Below are positions 44,424 through 50,565 of a DNA stretch of 50,565 bases, in pieces. The notes under the pieces are model-generated. The model worked only from the letters and a program-made list of their open reading frames with translations, made no database searches and had not been told where the DNA came from. Both the position numbers and the translations under genes were made by a program. The stretch spans positions 1 to 50,565 of the forward strand of contig MKUH01000040.1 in NCBI GenBank assembly GCA_001897745.1. Direction: 5' to 3'. The DNA comes from Candidatus Accumulibacter sp. 66-26 (GTDB lineage: Bacteria > Pseudomonadota > Gammaproteobacteria > Burkholderiales > Rhodocyclaceae). The number at the start of each line of letters is the position of its first letter. Within the stretch, counting starts at the first letter, position 1.

Positions 44424-45392
44424 TCAAGCGGGCAGGGCGACATCGGCGTTACCGAGCAAGCGGCGCGCAAGCGTTTCCGAGAGACGCTGCGGTTCGAACT
44501 TCGCCACGTATTCGTCGACGCCGACGGACTTGCCGAGCTGCTGGTTGGACATTCCGGACAAGGACGAGTGCATGATCACGGGAATGCCGACGAAGCGCGG
44601 GTCGCTCTTGATCTTCTTGGTCAGGATGTAGCCGTCCATCTCCGGCATTTCGACGTCGGTCAGCACCAGGCTGATCATCGCGTTGGCCGGACGGCCGATC
44701 GAATTGGCGTAGGCCGCCATCTTCTCCAGCTCATCCCACGCCTCGCGGCCGTTCATCGCCGCTATGTACTTGACGCCCATGGCCTGCAGCGTGCGCTCGA
44801 TCTGCTTGCGCGCCACCACCGAATCGTCGGCGAAGAATACGGTCAGTTCCGGCTTGTCGATAGGCTTGATGCTGCGGTAGACGAACTCGTCGTCGTAGTT
44901 CGTCGTTTCGGAGAGCACCTTTTCGACGTCCATCATCATCACGAGGCGGCCGTCGGCGAGTTCGGTCACGGCGGTCACCAGCCCGCCCATCTCGGCAAGC
45001 AGCATGTCCGGCGGCACCTTCATCTGGCTCCAGTCGAGACGCAGGATGGTATCGACGCCCTCGACCAGGAAACCCTGCGTATGCCCGGCGTATTCGGTGA
45101 CGATCATGATGTCGCGCGGCGTGTCGGTCTGCACGCCGGCGTACAGCGCCAGATCGACCACGGGCACGAGCGCGCCGCGCAGGCTGACCATCCCCTCGAC
45201 GGCCGCAGGCATCTCGGGCGCGGCCGTGATCGGCGGCGTACGCATCACCTCGCGCACCTTGAAAACGTTGATCCCGAAGGTCTCGCGACGCCCGGTGCGC
45301 GAATCCGTGCCAAGCGAGAAAAGCAGTATCTCCAGCTTGTTGGTCCCCGCGAGCTTGGTGCGCGCGTCAATACTCTTTAGTAGCTCAGACAT
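44424..45392 (-). CDS. cheV: CheV chemotaxis coupling protein (CheW-receiver), copy 2
   Basis: Second CheV in tandem; 322 residues. CheW domain (~20-170: EILLFSLGTDSRTGRRETFG, EGMVSLRGALVPVVDLALYA) and receiver (~190-315: VFFADDSVVARKQIERTLQA, LVLTDVEMPEMDG). Compared with copy 1 it has a small insert, DSRTGRR, in the first CheW strand pair. It is the first gene of the cheV-cheV-cheY-cheZ-cheA run. In its leader a GAAA-loop hairpin (45414-45432) and a GCCGATCA box (45431-45438, minus strand) are visible, but no convincing -35. Confidence 0.94.
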   Translation of the reverse strand: MSELLKSIDARTKLAGTNKLEILLFSLGTDSRTGRRETFGINVFKVREVMRTPPITAAPEMPAAVEGMVSLRGALVPVVDLALYAGVQTDTPRDIMIVTEYAGHTQGFLVEGVDTILRLDWSQMKVPPDMLLAEMGGLVTAVTELADGRLVMMMDVEKVLSETTNYDDEFVYRSIKPIDKPELTVFFADDSVVARKQIERTLQAMGVKYIAAMNGREAWDELEKMAAYANSIGRPANAMISLVLTDVEMPEMDGYILTKKIKSDPRFVGIPVIMHSSLSGMSNQQLGKSVGVDEYVAKFEPQRLSETLARRLLGNADVALPA

Positions 45393-45504
45393 TCGTGAAA
45401 TCCCTCATGGGAACATAGCCTTTCGGCCTATGATCGGCATCTTAATCTAACAACGACGGGCGCGCCATGCCTGCACCGCTGGCGCCAAGCCCTTTTGCGG
45501 AGTC

Positions 45505-47202
45505 CTAAAGCTCGGTTTTATAGCCGATCCGGAAGCCTCCCCAATGCCGGCCCTTGACATAAACCGGCGCCGAAATGTCGTGCATGATCTCGCCGGTATC
45601 GCGCCGGTAGGTCTGCAGCAGGAAAGGCTGCTCGTGATCGCCGCACCGGCGCCCGACGGGATCGTCGAAAATCCGCTTGGTGCGGTTGCCGATGAAGTCG
45701 ACCTTCTCGTTCCCCGTCAGCGGCTGCGCGAAACGGCGGTTGTGCGTCGGCACGTAGGCCTTGCGGTCGATGGAAATCGCATAGACCACCCAGCTGTTCT
45801 GGTCGACGAGCTGCTCCTGCAGCGGGGTCACCGCCTGGTCGGTGAAATCGTCGAAGCGCGTCTTGTACTTCTGCGGCCGGGTATTCGGGATCGGCACGTA
45901 CTTGTCGTCGAACAGGTCTTCGAGCTTGATGCGCCCGGCGTCGACCGCCTTCTCGAACAGCGCGCCGACCTCCCTGGCCGCGCGCTGCACCATGGCCGGC
46001 ATCCGGGCGTGCGTCTCCACCGCTTTCTCGCCGGCCAGACCCAGCTTGAAGACGTTGCCGATTTCCTTGAGGTTGGTCGCCAGATAGTCGAGCTGGCTCG
46101 CCTCGTCCAGCGTCTTCCGGGCCGCGGCGCTGTTGTTCTCGGCCATTTCCATGATGCTGCGCACGTGCGCGGCGATGTCGCTCCCGGCGCTGCTCTGCTG
46201 GGCCACCGCCGAAGCGATGGCATCGACTTTCTCCATCGTTTCGCGTGCGCCGCCGTTGATCCGCTCGAGCGAGGCCGCCGCCTGCCGCGCGAGATCGGCG
46301 CCGTGGCGGGCCTGCCCGTTGCCGGCTTCGATGCTGACGATGGCGCTCTGGGTTTCGCCCTGGATGGCGCCGATCATCTGGCTGATCTCGCCGGTCGCCA
46401 GCGAGGTCCGTTCGGCCAGCTTGCGCACCTCGTCGGCGACCACGGCGAAACCGCGCCCCTGTTCGCCGGCGCGCGCCGCCTCGATCGCCGCGTTGAGCGC
46501 CAACAGATTGGTCTGGTCGGCAATCTCGCGAATCGTCTGGACGATCCCGCTGATCGCCTTCGAGCGCTCGCCGAGCACATAGACGACCTGCGCCGACTGG
46601 GTGACCGAGGCGGCGATCTTCTCCATCTCCGACGAGGCGTCGTTCACGATCTGCATGCCCTGCCCGGAAAGCTCGCTCGACGCTTCGGAAATGCTCGCCG
46701 TTTCGGTCGCGTTGTGGCTGACCTGATTCATGTTCTCGGTCAGCTGGCTCATCGCGCTGGCCGTCGCCAGCGCGGCGTCGTGCTGCTGCCCGGAACCGGC
46801 GGCGACGCGGTTGGCTTCGTCGATCAGCTGCTGCGATGCCCGCCCGACCTCGACCGAATTGAAGAAGACCTTGCCGATGATGGTCTGGAAGCTCTCGATC
46901 AGCCGGTTGAATTCGCGCGCGGTGGCGGCGATCTCGTCGCTTCCGGCCACCGGCGCGCGGCGCGTCAGGTCGCCGTCCATGTACATGCGGGCGATCGTCT
47001 CACGCAGGGCTTCGATGCGCTGCACCATGCCGCGCTCGGTGACGAGGGATACGACGATGGCGAAGACGAGCAGCGCACCGCCGGCGATGCTCCAGCCGGC
47101 CAGTCCGCCGCCGAGGACGTTCGACGCCAGCCAGGCCAGCGCCGCGGCGACCGCGAACTGCAACAGCATTGCGGAGCGGATCCGCCAGGCCACACTTTTC
47201 AT
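45505..47202 (-). CDS. Chemoreceptor with C-terminal cytoplasmic Cache-like sensor
   Basis: A methyl-accepting chemotaxis protein with an unusual layout. The 565-residue product has two adjacent TM segments (~11-30 and ~34-54) with almost no periplasmic loop. A HAMP-like region (~55-110) and the signalling hairpin (~190-300, tip [35 protein letters not shown]) follow. After the signalling domain comes a C-terminal region (~415-565) with [30 protein letters not shown] and [13 protein letters not shown], a Cache/PAS-like pattern. Sensing should therefore be cytoplasmic. It lacks a CheR-tethering pentapeptide. A possible sigma-28 promoter lies upstream. Confidence 0.92.
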   Translation of the reverse strand: MKSVAWRIRSAMLLQFAVAAALAWLASNVLGGGLAGWSIAGGALLVFAIVVSLVTERGMVQRIEALRETIARMYMDGDLTRRAPVAGSDEIAATAREFNRLIESFQTIIGKVFFNSVEVGRASQQLIDEANRVAAGSGQQHDAALATASAMSQLTENMNQVSHNATETASISEASSELSGQGMQIVNDASSEMEKIAASVTQSAQVVYVLGERSKAISGIVQTIREIADQTNLLALNAAIEAARAGEQGRGFAVVADEVRKLAERTSLATGEISQMIGAIQGETQSAIVSIEAGNGQARHGADLARQAAASLERINGGARETMEKVDAIASAVAQQSSAGSDIAAHVRSIMEMAENNSAAARKTLDEASQLDYLATNLKEIGNVFKLGLAGEKAVETHARMPAMVQRAAREVGALFEKAVDAGRIKLEDLFDDKYVPIPNTRPQKYKTRFDDFTDQAVTPLQEQLVDQNSWVVYAISIDRKAYVPTHNRRFAQPLTGNEKVDFIGNRTKRIFDDPVGRRCGDHEQPFLLQTYRRDTGEIMHDISAPVYVKGRHWGGFRIGYKTEL

Positions 47203-47245
47203 CCTCGTCTCCGTTATCGTTGTTCGCCACGCCGCCCAGAGGGGG

Positions 47246-47273
47246 TATACGGCCGCCCGGAACCTTCTCTTTA
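47246..47273 (-). promoter_or_regulatory. Possible sigma-28 promoter of the chemoreceptor gene
   Basis: On the minus strand TAAAGAGA, a 12-base spacer and GCCGTATA resemble the FliA consensus, with a good TAAAG and GCCG but one extra spacer base. It lies in the 101-base gap between the STAS gene and the receptor (47203-47303), 44 bases before the receptor ATG. Confidence 0.42.
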
Positions 47274-47303
47274 GCCGGGCGCGGAAAAATCGCCGCGCCT
47301 GCG

Positions 47304-47609
47304 TTAGTCGATCTGGAACAGCTTGCCGAAGTTGGCGATATCCAGCACCTGCTTCACGCCGCCGCGCGCGTTGGCCAGCGTGACCGCCTTGCCGGCCGCT
47401 CCGGCCTTGTCGCGCAGCATGAGCAGCATGCCGAGGGCCGAGCTGTCGAGGTAATCGACCCCGTCCAGGTCGATCTGCAGCGCCGTCACCGCGCCGTCAT
47501 CGACCAGCGGTTCGTAGGCGCCGCGGAAACTCCGGTGCGCATTGAAATCGAATCGCCCGGCCAGCTTCACGACGGCCCGACCGCTATCCACGTTGATGTT
47601 CGCCTGCAT
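47304..47609 (-). CDS. STAS-domain protein (anti-sigma factor antagonist-like)
   Basis: A 101-residue single STAS domain. The hallmark is [20 protein letters not shown], where the first Ser of DSSALG is the usual phospho-acceptor. It starts [20 protein letters not shown], with GAGGAG upstream of the ATG at 47609. It lies between cheB and a chemoreceptor in the same direction. STAS proteins act in partner-switching systems, but no RsbW-type kinase or phosphatase is visible in the window, so its partner and role here are unknown. Confidence 0.9.
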   Translation of the reverse strand: MQANINVDSGRAVVKLAGRFDFNAHRSFRGAYEPLVDDGAVTALQIDLDGVDYLDSSALGMLLMLRDKAGAAGKAVTLANARGGVKQVLDIANFGKLFQID

Positions 47610-47650
47610 ACCCACTCCTCTTTCAAACCACAGTTTATTCAATAGACCGA

Positions 47651-48718
47651 CTATGCCACCGACCTGCCCAACGACGCCAGCACGCGCCGCGCCATCTCGT
47701 CGAGGCTCGCCACTTCTTCGACCGCGCCGACCAGCGCCGCCTCGCGCGGCATCCCGTAAACCACGCAGCTCGCCTCGTCCTGGCCGAAGGTCCGCGCCCC
47801 GGCCTGACGCATGCGCAGCAGTCCCTGGGCGCCGTCCTTGCCCATGCCGGTGAGGATCACGCCGAGCGCCTGCCGTCCGAGTAGCGCCGCCGAGTCGAAC
47901 AGCACGTCGACCGAAGGGCGATGCCGGTTGACCGGCGGCGTGGCGAGGATTTCCGTCACGTAGCCGTTTCCCGCGCGCCGGATCTGCAGATGCGAATGGC
48001 CGGGCGCGATATACACCGTCCCCGACTCGATCCGCTCGCCGCCCTGTGCCTCGATCACGCGCGGCGGACACAGGCTGTCGAGCCGCTTGGCAAAGGAGGC
48101 GGTGAAGGTTTCCGGCATGTGCTGGACGACGAGAACCGGCGGACAGTTTTCGGGCAGGCCGGAGAGGAAATGCTTGATCGCCTCGGTGCCGCCGGTCGAG
48201 GCGCCGACGAAGACGATGCGATCGCCGACGGCCGCCGGGCGCCCCGCCGTCCGCGCGGTCGTCATCGCCGGCACGAGCGGCGGCGCGACGGGGCGCGGCG
48301 GCGGCACGACGCGGCGCAGGCTGGCACCGTGCGCGGCGCGTATTTTCTCCAGCAGTTCCTGGGCGTAATCCTCGGTGCTCTGCGCGCTTTCCGCGCGCGG
48401 CTTGCCGATGAAATCGAATGCCCCCAGCTCGAGGGCGCGCAAGGCGGTCTCGGACCCCGCGGCGGTGTATGCGGAAACCATGACCACCGGCATCGGACGC
48501 AGGCGCATCAAGCGCTCGAGGAACTCGATGCCGTCCATTTTCGGCATCTGCACGTCCAGCGTCAGGACGTCCGGATTGAGCGTCTTGATCATTTCGCGCG
48601 CGGTGATCGCGTCGGGCGCCGAACCCACCGCTTCGACGTCGGTCGAGCGGTTGATCAGCTCGACCAGCAGCTTGCGCATCAGCGCCGAATCGTCGATGAC
48701 GAGTACTTTGATGCTCAT
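47651..48718 (-). CDS. cheB: Chemotaxis response regulator methylesterase CheB
   Basis: CheB removes methyl groups from, or deamidates, receptor glutamyl side chains for adaptation. The 355-residue product has a receiver (~1-120; phospho-Asp55 in LTLDVQMPKMDG) and a catalytic domain (~160-350). The expected triad regions are FVGASTGGTEAI (Ser), VVQHMPETFT (His) and ILTGMGKDGAQG (Asp). A Pro/Arg linker joins them. GGAG lies upstream of the ATG. cheD and cheR are the next genes upstream. Confidence 0.97.
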   Translation of the reverse strand: MSIKVLVIDDSALMRKLLVELINRSTDVEAVGSAPDAITAREMIKTLNPDVLTLDVQMPKMDGIEFLERLMRLRPMPVVMVSAYTAAGSETALRALELGAFDFIGKPRAESAQSTEDYAQELLEKIRAAHGASLRRVVPPPRPVAPPLVPAMTTARTAGRPAAVGDRIVFVGASTGGTEAIKHFLSGLPENCPPVLVVQHMPETFTASFAKRLDSLCPPRVIEAQGGERIESGTVYIAPGHSHLQIRRAGNGYVTEILATPPVNRHRPSVDVLFDSAALLGRQALGVILTGMGKDGAQGLLRMRQAGARTFGQDEASCVVYGMPREAALVGAVEEVASLDEMARRVLASLGRSVA

Positions 48719-48772
48719 GCGGCGTCTCCGGGAAAGATCCGCGCAACGGAAGTTGGATTATTCAAGCGGGCC

Positions 48773-49441
48773 TCAGGTAAACAGTTCGATTTCGCCTTCG
48801 ACCGGCGTTTCGACCAGCCGGCTGCGGTAAGCCGTCTCGCGCGCGAACAGCGTGTCGTTGTGCACCCGGTGCAGCTTGCGCACCAGCACGCGCCCGCCCA
48901 GCGGAAAGTAGTAGACCTTGCGCGGGTAGGAATCCAACAGGTCCTTGGCGACCACCGGGATCTTCTCGGCCTTCAGGTAATCGAGCACGAATTCGGCATT
49001 GCGCACCCCGACGTTGCTGCTGGCCAGACTTTCGAGCACCGCGCCGCCGCCGAACACCTTGGCCTCCAGGCGGCCGCGCCGCGCGCCGAGCTTCTGCAGG
49101 TGGTTGATCAGCAGTTCCATCGCATAGCTGCCGTAGCGCGCCGAGGTGCTGACCACGCCGGACGCGCCGCCCTTCTCTTCCGGCAGCATGAAGTGGTTCA
49201 TCCCGCCGATGCCCGAGTCGTTGTCGCGGATACAGGCCGTCACACAGGAGCCGAGCACGGTCACCAGCACCATGTCGCGCCGGGTCACGAAATATTCGCC
49301 GGGCAGCACCTTGGCGGCCGGCATTTCGAAATGGCGGTCGAAGTACAGATTGGTCGCCAGATGCTCGACGTGGCCGTGCTCGTCGGCGGCCCCGGCGGGC
49401 GTCGCGCGCGCACCGTCAGCGTGGGCGGCGCGCGAGTTCAT
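48773..49441 (-). CDS. cheD: Chemoreceptor glutamine deamidase CheD
   Basis: CheD deamidates receptor glutamines. The 222-residue product contains the catalytic motifs: Cys in LVTVLGSCVTACIRD, His in GIGGMNHFMLP and the SYAMELLINHLQKLGARRGR region. An Ala/Gly-rich N-terminal ~25 residues and a C-terminal ~40 residues extend beyond the core. The start lies 26 bases inside the end of cheR, implying coupled translation. The cheR-cheD-cheB order supports an adaptation module. Confidence 0.95.
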   Translation of the reverse strand: MNSRAAHADGARATPAGAADEHGHVEHLATNLYFDRHFEMPAAKVLPGEYFVTRRDMVLVTVLGSCVTACIRDNDSGIGGMNHFMLPEEKGGASGVVSTSARYGSYAMELLINHLQKLGARRGRLEAKVFGGGAVLESLASSNVGVRNAEFVLDYLKAEKIPVVAKDLLDSYPRKVYYFPLGGRVLVRKLHRVHNDTLFARETAYRSRLVETPVEGEIELFT

Positions 49442-50288
49442 AGACGGTTTTCCCCTGCGAGCGGAACAGATCGGCGGCGTGCAGGAAACTCTCCGAATGG
49501 CCGGCGAAGAGCAGTCCGTCCTCGTGCATCAGGGGGGTGAAACGCGCCAGTATCTTGTGCTGCGTCGGCTTGTCGAAGTAGATCATCACGTTGCGGCAGA
49601 AGATCGCATCGAGCGGGCCGCGCACGGGCCAGTTGGCCTCGAGCAGGTTGATCCTCTGGAAGCTGACCAGGCGGCGCAGTTCGGGGCGCACGCAGACCTG
49701 CCCCTCCTGCGCACCCGAGCCCTTGAGGAAGAAGCGCTTCATGCGCTCGGGCGAGAGTTTGCCGACGCGCTCCAGCGGATACACCCCCTTCTCGGCGGTG
49801 GCGAGCACGTTGGTATCCAGATCGGAGGCCATGATACTGACCGGCACGTTGAAGCCGCCGAAGGCCTCGACCACCGTCATCGCGATGCTGTAGGGCTCTT
49901 CCCCGGTCGAGGCGGCGGAGCACCAGATCTTGATCGACGGGCGGTTCTGCAGCTTCTTCAGGTGCTCGGCAAGAATCGGGAAATGGTGCGGCTCGCGGAA
50001 GAAGGAGGTGAGATTGGTGGTCAGCGAGTTGACGAACTTCTCCCACTCGCCGCGATCGCCTTTTTCGAGCAGCGCCAGATACTCGGCGAAGGTCTTCAGG
50101 CCGGTGGCGCGCAGACGGCGCGCCAGACGGCTGTAAACCATGTCCTGCTTGACGGCGGACAGCGAGATGCCGGCGTACTGGTAGATCAGCTTGCGCACCC
50201 GCTCGAAGTCGGCCGGCGTGAAGACGAACTCGCGCTCGCCGTTGTCCCGGGACGGCAACGTACCGAATAGCGGTTTTGGCTCAAGCAT
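49416..50288 (-). CDS. cheR: Chemotaxis protein methyltransferase CheR
   Basis: CheR methylates receptor glutamates using S-adenosylmethionine. The 290-residue product has an N-terminal helical domain (~20-85, FERVRKLIYQYAGISLSAVK, VNSLTTNLTSFFREPHHFP). The SAM-binding domain shows KIWCSAASTGEEPYSIAMTV, IMASDLDTNVLATAEKGVYP and FCRNVMIYFDKPTQ. GAGGAG precedes the ATG. A chemoreceptor with a CheR-docking tail ends 29 bases upstream. Confidence 0.97.
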   Translation of the reverse strand: MLEPKPLFGTLPSRDNGEREFVFTPADFERVRKLIYQYAGISLSAVKQDMVYSRLARRLRATGLKTFAEYLALLEKGDRGEWEKFVNSLTTNLTSFFREPHHFPILAEHLKKLQNRPSIKIWCSAASTGEEPYSIAMTVVEAFGGFNVPVSIMASDLDTNVLATAEKGVYPLERVGKLSPERMKRFFLKGSGAQEGQVCVRPELRRLVSFQRINLLEANWPVRGPLDAIFCRNVMIYFDKPTQHKILARFTPLMHEDGLLFAGHSESFLHAADLFRSQGKTVYELARRPR

Positions 50289-50317
50289 CGTTCACTCCTC
50301 TGTAGCGGGTCGCACGT

Positions 50318-50565
50318 TCAGAACTCGTGCCATTCGTCGTCGAGCGAAGCCGGCAGCTGGCGCGGCGCCGCGTGCGCGGAACGCGCCCCGCGCCCGCCGG
50401 CGTTGCGGCCCGTCGCGGCGCCGGCTCCGCGCGGCGCTGACAGCGCCGGACGCTCCTTGCTCAGGTGGAAGACGGCGACCGCGCCGGCCAACGCCTGCGC
50501 CTGTTCTTCCAGGCTCTCGGCCGCGGCCGCCGCCTGTTCGACCAGCGCCGCGTTCTGCTGCGTCA
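50318..50565 (-). CDS. Chemoreceptor (MCP), C-terminal fragment at right edge
   Basis: Only the last 82 codons are present; the gene runs off the right edge. The visible part begins with the C-terminal end of an MCP signalling domain (TQQNAALVEQAAAAAESLEE, QAQALAGAVAVFHL). A ~40-residue Ala/Gly/Arg-rich flexible linker follows, and the protein ends in DDEWHEF. EWHEF fits the xWxxF pentapeptide that tethers CheR (and CheB) in enteric high-abundance receptors. It lies 29 bases before cheR, the enzyme that should bind this tail. The sensory domain is outside the window. Confidence 0.93.
   Translation of the reverse strand, partial: TQQNAALVEQAAAAAESLEEQAQALAGAVAVFHLSKERPALSAPRGAGAATGRNAGGRGARSAHAAPRQLPASLDDEWHEF

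Noticed and set aside
45431-45438. GCCGATCA as a sigma-28 -10 box for the cheV-cheA unit
   Set aside because: The -10 is close to consensus, but no TAAAG-type -35 lies at 11-12 bases; kept only as a remark on the cheV copy 2 entry.

Overview
The window is one large flagellar and chemotaxis island in high-G+C DNA, almost gap-free and with no mobile elements, RNA genes or CRISPR. The gene content (FleSR sigma-54 two-component system, FliA/FlgM, FleN/FlhF, MotC/MotD-type stator, CheZ, two CheV proteins, dual-domain FlgJ, FlaG-FliD-FliS) points to a polarly flagellated betaproteobacterium, most likely Rhodocyclales. The taxonomic call is inference from gene content and order. The FleQ-type master regulator, CheW and most of flagellin are not in the window.

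Layout, left to right. (1) 1-5258 (+): the end of a flagellin gene and its terminator, then flaG-fliD-fliS-fliT with a candidate sigma-28 promoter, a second FliK-like gene paired with a small FlhB-C-terminal-like gene, and a YcgR/PilZ flagellar brake. (2) 5331-8302 (-): fliE with its own sigma-54 promoter, then fleR and fleS. (3) 8386-19288 (+): fliFGHIJ, fliK (own sigma-54 promoter), fliLMNOPQR, which make the MS/C rings, export ATPase complex and export gate. (4) 19322-30392 (-): flgB to flgL, read as three transcription units: flgBCDEFGHI (sigma-54), flgJ (sigma-54) and flgKL plus an unknown lipoprotein (sigma-28). (5) 30649-32245 (+): flgA, flgM (sigma-28) and flgN. (6) 32275-40075 (-): flhB-flhA-flhF-fleN-fliA-motC-motD, overlapping or nearly so. 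(7) 40262-50565 (-): chemotaxis block cheR-cheD-cheB-STAS protein, a chemoreceptor, two cheV genes, cheY-cheZ-cheA, ending in a strong terminator. A second chemoreceptor runs off the right edge.

The promoters readable in the sequence fit a hierarchical flagellar cascade. TGGCAC-N5-TTGC (sigma-54) elements precede fliE, fliK, flgB and flgJ. TAAAGTTT-N11-GCCGATAA (sigma-28) elements precede flaG-fliD, flgK and flgM, and probably one chemoreceptor. FleSR would drive the sigma-54 genes. Hook completion would let FlgM leave the cell and free FliA for the sigma-28 genes.

Points worth a second look: a CheZ with two N-terminal copies of a peptide resembling its C-terminal CheY-binding tail; a chemoreceptor whose only sizeable candidate sensor region lies after the signalling domain, in the cytoplasm; the FliK-like/FlhB-C-like pair; a FleN whose deviant Walker A motif lacks the signature lysine; a flgJ sigma-54 promoter so close to the ATG that the mRNA would be nearly leaderless; and an unrecognised lipoprotein coupled to flgL. 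I see no wholly novel multi-gene system.
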